Positions 1 to 9,392 are shown, counted from the stretch's first letter. The stretch: DNA of 64,000 nucleotides from JALYZC01 sp963725645 (GCA_963725645.1 CAVRZD010000002.1:310001-374000), one strand, 5' to 3'. Notes: generated by a model from the letters alone, not told the origin. A program made the numbers and translations.

Positions 1-1
1 C

Positions 2-220
2 GCCGCGGCGCAGGCGGCCGGCGCGGCCTTCGACGGCGCTGCGGGGCACCCGGGCGTGGAGGAGGCGCTGGCGCGCTTCGGGACGCTCGCGACGGTGGAG
101 GTCGCTGCCGTGTGCGATCTGCCGGGCCCGCGGGCCGCGGCCGAGCTCTGGCGCCTGGCCGGGGAGTGGCGGGTGCGCTCGGACCGCCAGCTCACCGGCG
201 AGCTGTGGTCCGCGTCCTGA
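2..220 (+). CDS. C-terminal end of an unidentified protein, cut by the window edge
   Basis: An open frame runs from the first bases to a TGA at 218-220 and encodes about 72 residues ending in TGELWSAS. The gene begins before the window, so neither start nor full domain content can be seen. The segment is Ala/Leu/Arg-rich with a plausible helical character and the GC3-rich codon use of the neighbouring genes, which supports real coding. I do not recognise the family. It converges on the lipase gene with no intergenic space: its stop ends at 220 and the lipase stop begins at 221. Confidence 0.6.
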   Translation, partial: AAAQAAGAAFDGAAGHPGVEEALARFGTLATVEVAAVCDLPGPRAAAELWRLAGEWRVRSDRQLTGELWSAS

Positions 221-1441
221 TCAGCGCACCGTGAAGACGCGGCGCGCGGAGACCGTGCGGCCGCTCGCGTCCTTGCCGCTGGCGACGGCCCAGTAGCGCC
301 CCGCCGCGAGCACCCGGCCCAGCCGCAGCGTCAGATGGCGGCCGCGGGAGATGACGAGGAGCGGCGACCTGGCGACGACGCGCCCGCGCGGGCTGCCGGC
401 GCGCAGCGTCACCCGCACGCGGCGCACGCGCACGCCGTTGCCCTGGAGCAGGAGCCGCAGGCGCCGGTGGTTGACCGTGAGGCGCGCGACTCGGGCGAAG
501 GACAGCCGTGCGCGCTTCGCACGCCCCCCGCCGCCGCTCCCGGCCGCGGCGATCGAGTCCGAGTCGGGGAAGGTCGCGAGCGCGGCGCCGGTGCAGTCGG
601 GGGTGAACCGGGGGTCGGCGGGTCCCGGGCGCCCGAACGCGTTGAGCATCCATTGCACCGCGACCTTGTCCTCCGGGAAGAACACGTGGTCGGTAAGGTC
701 GTTCGGGCACTTGTCCTGGAGCAGGACGTTGACGACGCGCCCGTCGGCGGTCGTGGGCAGGAACTCCGACTGGTACGGGGTGACGACCTCGTCGTGGTTG
801 GTCTCCAGCACCGTGTAGCTGACCGGCGCGGGCGTCTGGTCGCCCGCGTTGAGCTGCTGCATGAAGGGCGAGCCCGCGGCCTGTTGCGCGCATGCCGTGC
901 AGCCGAGCAGCCCGGCGGGCGGCGCGAGCGGGGTGTCGGTCCCGTGGTTGGACGGCGAGAAGCCGACGAGGTCGTCGATCTTCGAGGCGCCCCCGAGGAA
1001 CTTGATGTAGTAACGCGGCATCATCCCGCCCTGCGAGTGGCCCACGATGGTCACCTTGCTCGCGCCGGTGGCGGCGAGCACGTGGTTGATGAAGGTCTGG
1101 AGCTGGCGCGCCGATGTCGGGATGTCGCCAACCGCGTTGACGCCCGGGATCGGGCTGTTGCCGTAGTCAAGCGCGAAGACGCAGTAGTGCAGGCGCTCCA
1201 GCGCGCCGGCGACCGTGTCCCACAGCACGCCCATGTTGCCGAACGTGCCGTGGACGATCACGACGGGGTAGGGATGGCGGGCCGGCGGCCTGCACGAGAA
1301 GTCGTTCGCGCCCGGCGGGGGCGTGCCCTGCGGCGGCAGCGGCTCCTCGGCGCCCGCCGCGGCGGGCGCGAGCGCGCAGGCCACCAGCGCGACCGTAACG
1401 GCGGCGCGAGCGGCGCGTCCCCTACCTCTACGCGTACGCAT
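221..1441 (-). CDS. Secreted lipase/esterase, alpha/beta-hydrolase (lipase class 2-like)
   Basis: Encodes 406 residues. An N-terminal signal peptide (Arg-rich start, then a hydrophobic Ala/Val stretch at about 12-30) indicates export. The lipase core follows: the oxyanion-type strand VIVHGTFG at 61-68, the nucleophile elbow GHSQGG with Ser136, a probable acid Asp217 in TNHDEVV and a probable His252 in TDHV. By family knowledge such enzymes hydrolyse acylglycerols or other carboxyl esters outside the cell. After about residue 300 there is an extra basic, Gly/Arg-rich C-terminal domain that looks like a beta-sandwich or wall-associating segment (inference). ATG at 1441 lies 2 bases after the purM stop, so the gene is probably the last of the dedA-uppP-purM operon. 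Confidence 0.88.
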   Translation of the reverse strand: MRTRRGRGRAARAAVTVALVACALAPAAAGAEEPLPPQGTPPPGANDFSCRPPARHPYPVVIVHGTFGNMGVLWDTVAGALERLHYCVFALDYGNSPIPGVNAVGDIPTSARQLQTFINHVLAATGASKVTIVGHSQGGMMPRYYIKFLGGASKIDDLVGFSPSNHGTDTPLAPPAGLLGCTACAQQAAGSPFMQQLNAGDQTPAPVSYTVLETNHDEVVTPYQSEFLPTTADGRVVNVLLQDKCPNDLTDHVFFPEDKVAVQWMLNAFGRPGPADPRFTPDCTGAALATFPDSDSIAAAGSGGGGRAKRARLSFARVARLTVNHRRLRLLLQGNGVRVRRVRVTLRAGSPRGRVVARSPLLVISRGRHLTLRLGRVLAAGRYWAVASGKDASGRTVSARRVFTVR

Positions 1442-1443
1442 CT

Positions 1444-2499
1444 CTAGGGAAACTGTAGCCCGAACGAGGGCAGCGAAACTCCGCCTGCCGCATCGGTGAC
1501 CCGGCCGATCACCGCCGCGCCGGGATGGTGGCGTTCCAGGGCGGCGACGGCGTCGGCGGCGCGGTCGGCCGGGACGACGCAGCAGAACCCGCAGCCCATG
1601 TTGAACACGCGCCACATCTCCCGTGGCTCGATCCCCCCGCGCTGAGCGATCAGGGCGAACACGCCGGGCACGGGCAGCGGCGCGTCGAGCTCGAACCCCA
1701 CGCCCTCGGAGAGTCGCAGCAGGTTGAGCACACCGTCGCCGGTGACGTGCGCGAGGCCGTGGACGGGCATGTCGCCGCGCAGCAGCTCCAGCACCGCGCG
1801 TACGTAGATGACGGTCGGCTCGAGCAGGGCGTCGGCGACGGTCGCGCCGCCCAGCTCGGCCGGCCGGTCGTCGAGCGCCAGGCCGCCCTCCTCCAGCAGC
1901 ACGCGCCGCGCAAGCGTGTAGCCGTTGGAGTGCGGGCCCGACGCGGGCAGGCCCACGACCGCGTCGCCCGGGGCGCACGCGGCGCCGGTCACGAGCGTGT
2001 CGAGGGCGACGGAGCCGATCGCGGTCGCATTGAGATCGAAGCCAAGCGGGCTGGGATGCCCTCGTATCAGCTCGGGAAGCTGCGCGAGCTCGCCGCCGGG
2101 GATCTCGACGCCCGCCTGCTCGGCCCCCTCCTTGAGCCCGACCGCGATCTGCTCCAGGACGTCGGGGTCGGCGCGCTCGACGGCGAGGTAGTCGACCAGG
2201 GCGAGCGGCTCCGCGCCCACGCAGACGAGGTCGTTGACGTTCATCGCCACGCAGTCGATCCCCACGGTGTCGAAGCGCCGCGCCTGCTCGGCCACGATCA
2301 CCTTGGTGCCGACGCCGTCCGTGCACAGCGCGATCCCGAGGTTCGGGGCGACCTCGATCACGCTCGCGTAGTGCCCGGGCCCCACGACCGAGCGCGACGA
2401 CCGTCCGGGGTCGATCGTCCGCAGGACGCCGATCAGCCGGGTCAGCGCGTCGGCGGCATCGCCGGTGTCCACGCCGGCGCGCGCGTAGGCGTCGCTCAT
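1444..2499 (-). CDS. purM: Phosphoribosylformylglycinamidine cyclo-ligase (AIR synthetase)
   Basis: Encodes 351 residues, the usual PurM length. PurM closes the imidazole ring of 5-aminoimidazole ribotide from FGAM with ATP in cytosolic purine synthesis. Recognisable elements are the ATP/phosphate-binding DGVGTK at 61-66, then the conserved AMNVNDLVCVGAEPL segment, the ASGPHSNGYTLAR segment of the active site and a C-terminal MGCGFC segment. The ATG at 2499 overlaps the uppP stop by four bases (ATGA), so it is likely translationally coupled to uppP. The pairing of a purine gene with lipid-carrier genes is unusual but looks like simple operon packing. Confidence 0.95.
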   Translation of the reverse strand: MSDAYARAGVDTGDAADALTRLIGVLRTIDPGRSSRSVVGPGHYASVIEVAPNLGIALCTDGVGTKVIVAEQARRFDTVGIDCVAMNVNDLVCVGAEPLALVDYLAVERADPDVLEQIAVGLKEGAEQAGVEIPGGELAQLPELIRGHPSPLGFDLNATAIGSVALDTLVTGAACAPGDAVVGLPASGPHSNGYTLARRVLLEEGGLALDDRPAELGGATVADALLEPTVIYVRAVLELLRGDMPVHGLAHVTGDGVLNLLRLSEGVGFELDAPLPVPGVFALIAQRGGIEPREMWRVFNMGCGFCCVVPADRAADAVAALERHHPGAAVIGRVTDAAGGVSLPSFGLQFP

Positions 2500-3320
2500 C
2501 GACCGCGATTCTTCCGCACGGCGCGGACCAGAACCACGCCGGCGAGCGCCGTGCGGTAGGCGGCATAGGGCATCAGCGAGCGGTCGCGCTCCACCTGGCG
2601 GATCAGCCAGGTCGATGCCAGCGTGGACGCGAAGGACGCCGCCACCCCGGCGGCGAACGCGATCCGGGCGCCGGGGGGCAGGCCGCGCCGGGCGAGCCGC
2701 TTTCCCTTCAGCGCGCTGGCGGCGAGGATGATCGGGAGCGCGACGTGGCGCGAGAGGACGTTGGCGTCCTCGCGGCGGAAGCGGCGCAGCCGCGCGGCCA
2801 CGAGCGTCGCGCCGTTGCGTGACACGCCGGGCATCAGCGCGGTGGCCTGTGCGATCCCGAGCCACAGCGCGTCGCGCGGCCCGGCCTCCTCGCGGCTGCG
2901 TTCCTGCGGCGCCCCGTCCGCCGCCACCATCGCCGCGGACCCGAGCAGGAGCCCGACGGCGATCGTGACCGGCGTCCCCAGCCGGCGCTCGATCGGTCGC
3001 TCGAGCAGCAGCGCGCACGCGGCCGGTGGCAGCGACGACAGCAGGATCAGCGCGCCCCGCCGGCTGTCGAGCTCGAGCAGCGCGTCCGCCACCTCGTCAC
3101 GCAGCGCGACGACGAGCGCCGCGGCGGTGCCGGCGTGCAGCGCGACCTCGAAGGCCTTGCGCAGCTCGGGGTCCAGGCGCGCGTAGGGCCAGTCCAGCAG
3201 CCAGGGCACGAGCGCGACGTGGCCCGACGAGGAGATCGGCAGCAGCTCCGCCGGCCCATGCAGGGCGCCGAGCGCGACGGCGTGAATGACGTCCAGGCCG
3301 TCGCTGTCAGGCCGAGGCAT
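2496..3320 (-). CDS. uppP: Undecaprenyl-diphosphatase (UppP/BacA family)
   Basis: Encodes 274 residues of a polytopic membrane protein. UppP removes a phosphate from undecaprenyl pyrophosphate outside the membrane, regenerating the carrier for peptidoglycan and polysaccharide export. The two family signatures are present: GPAELLPISSSGH at 22-34 (a variant of the usual GxTEFLPISSxGH with catalytic Glu25) and PGVSRNG at 164-170 with Arg168. It overlaps the dedA stop by 14 bases upstream and the purM start by 4 bases downstream. Placement next to dedA and beside a polysaccharide locus fits a lipid-carrier recycling role. Confidence 0.92.
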   Translation of the reverse strand: MPRPDSDGLDVIHAVALGALHGPAELLPISSSGHVALVPWLLDWPYARLDPELRKAFEVALHAGTAAALVVALRDEVADALLELDSRRGALILLSSLPPAACALLLERPIERRLGTPVTIAVGLLLGSAAMVAADGAPQERSREEAGPRDALWLGIAQATALMPGVSRNGATLVAARLRRFRREDANVLSRHVALPIILAASALKGKRLARRGLPPGARIAFAAGVAASFASTLASTWLIRQVERDRSLMPYAAYRTALAGVVLVRAVRKNRGR

Positions 3321-3957
3321 CGGCGGCGGCCTCGTCCTTGCCGCGCCGCGAGCGGTTGCGCAGCACGAGGTAGACGATCCCGACGACGATCAGCGCCGCC
3401 ACCGTGTAGTCCACGTAGTGGAGCGCGTCCTTCCATTTCGTCCAGTTCTCGCCCACCTGGTCGCCGATGAAGCCGAGCATGAACACCCACGGGATGCAGC
3501 CCAGGAGCGTGTACACCGTGAAGCGCCAGAAGGGCATTCGGGCGACGCCTGCGGGGAGCGAGATGAAGGTGCGCACGATCGGGAGCATGCGGGTGAAGAA
3601 CACCGTCGGCGCGCCCCAGCGCTCGAACCAGCGGTCCGCCCACTCGATGTGGCTGGGCTTGATGTGGAGCTTGCGCCCGTGCTTCTCGATCAGATCGATG
3701 CGGCCGAAGTAGCCGACCGCGTAGGCGAGCCAGGAACCGCCGAGGTTGGCGAGCGACCCGACAACCGTGATGGCGAGCAGGCTGTACTCGCCCTTGTGCA
3801 CGTTGAAGCCGGCGAACAGCATCGTGGCCTCGGAGGGGATCGGGATGCAGGCGCTCTCGAAGAACATGAGCACGAACACCCCGGGAAGCCCCAGGTCCGA
3901 GACGACGTTGGTCGCGAACGTGACCAACGTGTCGGTGATGGACGCTGAGATGAGCAT
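3307..3957 (-). CDS. DedA-family membrane protein
   Basis: Encodes 216 residues from ATG 3957; an upstream in-frame start would run into the promoter of the divergent aminotransferase gene and is less likely. The protein has the DedA (SNARE-associated) layout: an early hydrophobic hairpin with the ESACIPIPSE segment near residue 35, an Arg-containing FTRMLPIVRTF segment and several transmembrane helices, then a basic tail. DedA-family proteins have been shown to act as undecaprenyl-phosphate or phospholipid transporters (UptA-type), so a carrier-recycling function with uppP is a reasonable inference. It heads the dedA-uppP-purM-lipase operon. Confidence 0.88.
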   Translation of the reverse strand: MLISASITDTLVTFATNVVSDLGLPGVFVLMFFESACIPIPSEATMLFAGFNVHKGEYSLLAITVVGSLANLGGSWLAYAVGYFGRIDLIEKHGRKLHIKPSHIEWADRWFERWGAPTVFFTRMLPIVRTFISLPAGVARMPFWRFTVYTLLGCIPWVFMLGFIGDQVGENWTKWKDALHYVDYTVAALIVVGIVYLVLRNRSRRGKDEAAADASA

Positions 3958-3975
3958 CGCGGCGACGGCGAAGGG

Positions 3976-3981
3976 TAGCGT
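3976..3981 (+). promoter_or_regulatory. -10 box TAGCGT of a leaderless promoter
   Basis: TAGCGT ends 7 bases before the GTG start at 3989 and no Shine-Dalgarno sequence intervenes, as expected of a leaderless transcript. The same arrangement recurs before many genes of this window. Confidence 0.55.
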
Positions 3982-3988
3982 TCCCGCG

Positions 3989-5074
3989 GTGCCCGTCCCG
4001 CTTTTCGACACCGATACCCCGCTCGAGCCCCTGCGGGCGCGCCTGAACGAGCGCGCGGTGGCGGTGCTGGACGCCGGCCGCTACATCCTGGGCCCCGAGG
4101 TCGAGGCCTTCGAGCAGGAGCTCGCCGCCTACCTCGGCACCGCCCACGGCGTCGGGGTGGCCAACGGCACCGACGCGATCACGATCGCGCTGCGTGCCAT
4201 GGGCGTCGGCGAGGGCGACGACGTCGTCGTCCCCTCCTTCACGTTCTACGCCAGCGTCGAGGCGATCCCGCCCACCGGCGCGCGGCCCGTGTTCTGCGAC
4301 GTCGACCCCGAAACCTTCTGCGTCACCGCGGACACGGTGCACGCGGCGCTCACCCCGAAGACCAAGGCGGTCGTGGTCGTGGACCTGTTCGGGAACGTCG
4401 CGCCGATCGCCGCCATCGAGGCCCTCGGCGTGCCCGTGCTCGAGGACGCGGCGCAGGCGGCCGGCTCGACGCTGGCCGGCGCCCGCGCCGGCTCGTTCGG
4501 CACGGCCGCGACGTTCTCGTTCTTCCCCTCCAAGAACCTCGGCGGCTTCGGGGACGGCGGGATGGTCGTCACGGACGACGCCGGGGTCGCCGAGCGCGCG
4601 CGGATGCTGCGCTTCCACGGCTCCACGGACAAGGTCACCTACACCGAGGTCGGCTACAACTCGCGCCTCGACGAGCTCCAGGCCGGGCTGCTCCGCGTGC
4701 TGCTGCCCGAGCTCGACGGCTGGTGCGACGGCCGCCGCGCGGCTGCGCGGCACTACGCGGAGGCGGGCCTCGCGGAGCTCGTGCACCCGCCGCGCCCGGT
4801 GGACGGCGCCGACCCCGCCTGGCACCTGTACGTGATCCGCCATCCGAACGCCGAGCCGCTCGGGCCCGCGCTGGAGCGCGTGGGGATCGGCTCGCGTGCC
4901 TACTACCGGACGCCCGTCCACCGGCAGCCCGCGATGCGGCGGTACCCGGCCGGCGCCCCGCTCCCGGGCACCGACGAGGCCGCGGCGACCCACCTCGCGA
5001 TCCCGATGAGCCCGGTCCTCGGCCGGACGCAGGCCATCGAGGTCGTCTCGGCGATCAAGTCCGCGCGGGCATAG
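3989..5074 (+). CDS. DegT/DnrJ/EryC1/StrS-family sugar aminotransferase
   Basis: Encodes 361 residues from a GTG start. It is a fold-type I PLP enzyme of the sugar aminotransferase family. Visible elements are GVANGTDA near 56-63 (phosphate-binding turn), Asp153 in LEDAAQ (pairs with the PLP ring nitrogen) and the Schiff-base Lys182 in FFPSKNLGG. These enzymes transfer an amino group, usually from glutamate, to a keto nucleotide sugar. With the CapD/PglF-type 4,6-dehydratase a little downstream it would make a 4-amino-4,6-dideoxy sugar nucleotide (inference). It opens the plus-strand polysaccharide locus; the next gene starts 16 bases downstream. Confidence 0.93.
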   Translation: MPVPLFDTDTPLEPLRARLNERAVAVLDAGRYILGPEVEAFEQELAAYLGTAHGVGVANGTDAITIALRAMGVGEGDDVVVPSFTFYASVEAIPPTGARPVFCDVDPETFCVTADTVHAALTPKTKAVVVVDLFGNVAPIAAIEALGVPVLEDAAQAAGSTLAGARAGSFGTAATFSFFPSKNLGGFGDGGMVVTDDAGVAERARMLRFHGSTDKVTYTEVGYNSRLDELQAGLLRVLLPELDGWCDGRRAAARHYAEAGLAELVHPPRPVDGADPAWHLYVIRHPNAEPLGPALERVGIGSRAYYRTPVHRQPAMRRYPAGAPLPGTDEAAATHLAIPMSPVLGRTQAIEVVSAIKSARA

Positions 5075-5090
5075 GGCCGCGGGTCGCGCG

Positions 5091-6112
5091 ATGCGCGTCT
5101 GGATCGACCTCACGAACAGCCCGCACGTCCTGGTCATGCGGCCGGTCGTCGAGCTGCTCCGCGCCCGCGGGCACGAGGTGGAGGTGACGGCCCGCGACTT
5201 CGCCCAGACGCTGCAGCTCTGCGCGCGCTTCGACATCGAGCCGACGGTCGTCGGCCGGCACCGTGGGGGCCGGGTGGCGGCCAAGGCGCTCGGGCTCGCC
5301 TCGCGGTCGGCCGCGCTGGCGCGCTGGGCGCGCGGGCGGGGATTCGACCTCGCCGTCGGCCACGGCTCCAACGACGTCACGGTCGCCGCGGCGCTGCTGC
5401 GGATCCCGTCCTCGACCGCGTTCGACTACGAGTGGGCGACCGTCCAGCACAACGTCAACTGCCGCCTCGCGCGCGCGGTCGTGGTGCCCGGACGCGATTC
5501 CGCCCGAGCGGCTGCGCCGCTACGGCGCCGGACCGCGCAAGCTGCAGCGGTACCCGGGGCTGAAGGAGGAGTACTACCTGGCCGACTTCGAGCCCGACGA
5601 GGCGGTCCTGGCGGAGCTCGGCGCTGACCCGCGACCGGCCGCTGGCGGTCGTGCGCACGCCGCCGGCGGTCTCGCTCTACCACCGCTTCGAGAACGACCT
5701 GTTCGCCCGGGTGCTCCGGCGCCTGCGCGAGACCGGCGCCCAGGTCGTCGTCCTGCCGCGCACGCCCGAGCAGCGCGCCGAGCTGGCGGGCGAGCCCGGG
5801 TTCGTCGTCCCCGAGCGCGCCGTCGACGCGCAGTCGCTCGTCTCCTACGCCGACGTGGTCGTGTCGGCCGGCGGCACCATGAACCGCGAGGCGGTCGCGC
5901 TGGGCACGCCCGTGTACACCGTGTTCGAGGGGCGCCCGGGAGCCGTGGACGAGCGCCTGCTCGCCGAGGGCCGGCTGCGGCGCCTGGTCGACCCGGAGGC
6001 GCTGGAGGTCGCCGCGCGCGAGGGTCGCGGGCAGGGCGAGCGCGTGCGCCGCGACCCGGCGCTGTTCGCGGGTCTGCTGTGCCGGCCGCTCGGGCCCGAT
6101 TTCCGCCTCTAG
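5091..6112 (+). pseudogene. DUF354-type glycosyltransferase gene with two +1 frameshifts
   Basis: Read across two frame changes, the locus encodes about 339 residues resembling the DUF354 family (GT-B fold, related to MurG/LpxB-like enzymes). The N-terminus MRVWIDLTNSPHV and the C-terminal SYADVVVSAGGTMNREA donor-site segment are typical. The reading frame shifts near 5490, where one extra G turns VVPDAIPPE into another frame, and again near 5622, where one extra base restores LTRDRPLAVVRTPP. Removing both bases gives an uninterrupted protein of normal family length. This is either a recently broken gene or a pair of sequencing errors. It lies between the aminotransferase and dehydratase genes and probably served the same glycan. 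Confidence 0.75.
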
Positions 6113-6161
6113 GCCGTCCTGCAAGGCGCCCTTCGCGCGTGCCTCGACGCGCCAAGACGCC

Positions 6162-6167
6162 TAGAAT
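6162..6167 (+). promoter_or_regulatory. -10 box TAGAAT before the capD-like gene
   Basis: TAGAAT stands 7 bases before ATG 6175 with no ribosome-binding site between them, matching the leaderless pattern of this genome. Confidence 0.55.
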
Positions 6168-6174
6168 CCCCTGG

Positions 6175-8108
6175 ATGCGCCGACGCCTGGCATCGGCGAC
6201 CAACCCCGTTCACCGGCACTCGCTGCTTCAGCTCCTGGTCGACGGGGCGCTGGTCGCGCTCGCCTACTACCTGGCCTTCCGCCTGCGGTTCGACCAGGGC
6301 ATCCCCGCGCGCTACGACCAGCTGCTGCAGACCACGATCGTCCCGGTCGTCGTCGGCACGGTGATCATCTTCGCCCTGTCGGGCATGTACCAGCGCTGGT
6401 GGCGGTTCCTCGGGCAGCGCGACTACGAGCGGCTGCTGCGCGGCGTGGTCATCGCCACCCTCGCGCTCGTGGGCCTGGTGGCGCTGATCCACCCGGTGCG
6501 CATCCAGGTGCACAAGGTGTCCGACGGCGGTGTCGCTGCCGCTCGGCGTGGCGGTCCTGTTCTTCCTGCTCACGCTGCTGTTCTGCGGCGGCGCGCGGTT
6601 CCTCGTGCGGGCCGTGCGCGACCGCCCGCCGCGCGGCTTCCACCCCGCGCGCGACGCGCTCGACGTCCTGATCGTCGGCGCCGGCTCCGGCGGGCAGGCG
6701 ATCCTGCGCGAGATCCTGCGCAACCCGGCGCTCGGGCTACCGTCCGGTCGGCTTCCTGGACGACAACCCGCGCATGCGCGGGCTGCGCCACGAGGAGGGC
6801 GTGCCGGTGCTCGGCGGCACGACCGGCAACGAGCTGCCGCGCGTGCTCGACGAGGTCGAGCCCGACGAGGTGATCATCGCGATCCCGTCGGCGCCCGGCA
6901 CGCTGCGTGCGCGGGTCATGAAGGCGTGCCGCGCCCGCGGCATCCCGGTGCGCACGCTGCCGACCGTGTTCGAGCTCCTGCAGTCCGGCGGGAACATGAT
7001 GCGCCAGGTGCGCGAGCTGCGCGTCGAGGACGTCCTCGGGCGCGAGCCGGTGCGGATCGAGCTGGAGCGGGTGGGCGCCTACCTCAACGGTCAGGTCGTG
7101 ATGGTGACGGGCGCCGGCGGTTCGATCGGCGCGGAGCTGTGCCGGCAGATCGGCCGTGTCGGGCCCAAGCGGCTCGTGCTGGTCGACCACGCCGAGGACA
7201 ACCTGTTCGAGATCCTGCGCGAGCTCGAGGAGGACCGCCACGTCCGCAACGCGGTGGGCGTCCTGGCGGACTGCCGCGAGGAGGAGCGGATGCGCGAGGT
7301 GCTCGCGGCGCAGCGGCCGGCCGTGGTCTTCCACGCCGCCGCCTACAAGCACGTCGAGATGATGGAGCGCAACCCGATCGAGGCCGTGCGCAACAACGCG
7401 CTCGCCACGCGGATCGTCGCCCACCTCGCCGGTGAGATCGGCGTGGCGGAGTTCGTGCTCGTCTCCACCGACAAGGCGGTGGCGCCCGCGACGGTGATGG
7501 GCGCCTCGAAGGCGCTGGCCGAGTGGGCCGTCGAGTCGGCCGGCGTGCGCCATCCCGCCACCAGCTACGCGGTCGTGCGCTTCGGCAACGTGCTCGGGTC
7601 CTCGGGCTCGGTCGTCCCGATCTTCCGCCGCCAGATCGCGGCGGGCGGGCCGGTCACGGTCACCGACCCGGAGATGACCCGCTACTTCATGACGATCCCG
7701 GAGGCCGTCCAGCTGATCATCCGGTCCGGCTCGCTGCACACCTCGCCGGACGGCGTGCCGGTGTACGTGCTCGACATGGGGGACCCGGTTCGGATCGTCG
7801 AGCTGGCCCGCGACATGATCCGGCTCTCCGGGCTCGAGCCGGATCGCGACATCGCCATCGACGTCATCGGCCGCCGACCGGGGGAGAAGCTGCACGAGCA
7901 GCTGTTCAACCCGGACGAGCGGGCGAAGCCGACGGCGGCCGAGAAGATCCAGCTCGCCGAGCGCGAGCCACCCGACCCCGACTGGGTGGAGTCGGTGTTC
8001 GACCAGGTCAACGTGCTGGTGCTGGAGGACAACGCGGACGCGCTCGCGTCCCGCGTCGTCGAGCTGGCCGGAGCGCGCGCAGCGACTGGCGTACGGGCGG
8101 CGCCCTAG
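6175..8108 (+). pseudogene. CapD/PglF/WbpM-type nucleotide-sugar 4,6-dehydratase, frameshifted twice
   Basis: After correcting two +1 shifts the locus encodes about 643 residues, the normal length of membrane-bound CapD/PglF proteins. The order is four N-terminal transmembrane helices (from LLQLLVDGALVALAYYL), a first Rossmann domain (VLIVGAGSGGQ), then the catalytic SDR domain with GAGGSIGAELCRQI, FHAAAYKHV and the C-terminal RRPGEKLHEQLF. The extra bases lie near 6529 (should read DGVSLPLGVAV) and at 6737 (should read ALGYRPVGFLDD). The enzyme family converts UDP-GlcNAc to the 4-keto-6-deoxy sugar, the substrate of the aminotransferase encoded at 3989-5074. The domain from 6774 on is fully open. 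Confidence 0.8.
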
Positions 8109-8122
8109 ACTCCCTGCATCTG

Positions 8123-9382
8123 ATGGATCCCGTGTTCGCCCTCTCGATCAGCGGGCCGCTGACGGACATCGGCGCCGTGGCCGGCCTCGTCGCCATTCCG
8201 GGCATCGCGATCCTCTCGCTCCTGTACTTCACGCAGGCGCGGGAGGTGAAGCGCCTGCGCGAGTGGGCCGGGCGCGCGCCCGAGCGCGCCCAGGAGCTGC
8301 AGGAGCGCGTGGCCGAGCAGGCCGGGCGCACCGGCACGATCCCGCCGCAGCCCGCGCCCCGCGTGGTCGCCCAGCCCGCCGGCCGCCCGGCCGGCGCCGC
8401 GCCGGCCACCGCGGCCGCGGCCCCCGGCGCGGTGGCGGCGGGCGCCGCCGCCAAGCCCGGCGCCCCGCAGCAGCCGGCGCCGGCCGGCGCGCCGGCCGCG
8501 AGCGCCAAGCCCGCCACGGCCGGCGCCGCGACGACCGCCAAGCCCGCGGCGCCGGGCGCCAAGCCCGTCGCGCCCGGGGCAACGCCGGGCGCGAAGCCCG
8601 CGGGCCAGCCCGCGCCGCCGCCGGCCGCGACGCCCGGTGGCGGAAGCCCCAAGCCCGCCGCGCCCGCCGTCCCAGCGGCCGGCACGGCCGCCGCGGCGAA
8701 TGCCGGCAACGCCAACGCCAACGCCGCCGGCGCGAGCGCGCCGTCGCGCCCACCGGCCCCGGCCGAACGTCCGGCCGCGCGTCCCGCCGACACGCCCGCG
8801 CCGGCGCGCCGCGCGCAACCGCTGCGCTCCAGCCGGCCGAGCGCCTCGCCCACCGCGGCCGGCGCGCCGCCGCGCGGCCGGCGCGGCCTGCGCGCGCGCC
8901 TCGGGCGGCGCGGGGCCGCAATCGCCTCCGGGCTCGTGTTGCTGCTCGTCGTCGGCGGCCTCGTGATCGCCACGCAGACCGGCGGCGGCGGGACGAAGGC
9001 GAAGCCGCCGGCCGAGAACACGCTCGGGCCCGCGAGCCAAGCGACCAAGACGCGCACCAAGCCCAAGTCCGCCCAGCCGGCGGTGCAGCGCGGCAGCACG
9101 ACGGTCGCCGTGCTCAACGGCACGACCTCCCCGGGCCTGGCGGCGACCGTGTCCGACCAGCTCTCGCGGGGGGGGTTCAAGCGCGGCAACGTCACGAACG
9201 CCGCCGACCAGCAGCAATCGACGACCGCCGTGCTCTACGCACCGGGCTTCAAGACCGCGGCCGATGAGATCGCATCGCTCCTCAAGCTCAAGAGCGTGCA
9301 GCCGATCGACCCGGGCACGCAGGCCATCGCCGGCTCGGACGCCCAGGTCGTGGTGACGGTCGGGACCGACCGCACTCAGTAA
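8123..9382 (+). CDS. Membrane protein with Ala/Pro-rich spacer and C-terminal LytR_C domain
   Basis: Encodes 419 residues. A first transmembrane helix lies at about 14-36, then a short charged coiled segment to about 72, a long low-complexity Ala/Pro/Gly/Lys stretch to about 260 and a second transmembrane helix at about 266-290. A LytR_C domain (TTVAVLNGTTSPGLA onward) fills about 325-419. LytR_C domains are found at the end of LCP-type cell-wall ligases and in separate envelope proteins; no LCP catalytic domain is present here. A wall-associated role beside the polysaccharide genes is inferred. TAGACT at 8106-8111, overlapping the previous stop codon, may be its -10 box. Confidence 0.8.
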   Translation: MDPVFALSISGPLTDIGAVAGLVAIPGIAILSLLYFTQAREVKRLREWAGRAPERAQELQERVAEQAGRTGTIPPQPAPRVVAQPAGRPAGAAPATAAAAPGAVAAGAAAKPGAPQQPAPAGAPAASAKPATAGAATTAKPAAPGAKPVAPGATPGAKPAGQPAPPPAATPGGGSPKPAAPAVPAAGTAAAANAGNANANAAGASAPSRPPAPAERPAARPADTPAPARRAQPLRSSRPSASPTAAGAPPRGRRGLRARLGRRGAAIASGLVLLLVVGGLVIATQTGGGGTKAKPPAENTLGPASQATKTRTKPKSAQPAVQRGSTTVAVLNGTTSPGLAATVSDQLSRGGFKRGNVTNAADQQQSTTAVLYAPGFKTAADEIASLLKLKSVQPIDPGTQAIAGSDAQVVVTVGTDRTQ

Positions 9383-9392
9383 CGTCGCGCCG

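Noticed and set aside
5487..6740. Programmed frameshifting in the glycan genes
   Set aside because: None of the four places has a slippery heptamer or stop-coupled site, and four +1 events in two genes are not a known arrangement.
8340..8760. Alternative minus-strand frames over the low-complexity part of the LytR_C gene
   Set aside because: They arise from the GC-rich Ala/Pro codons and have no conserved features; the plus-strand frame has helices and a domain.
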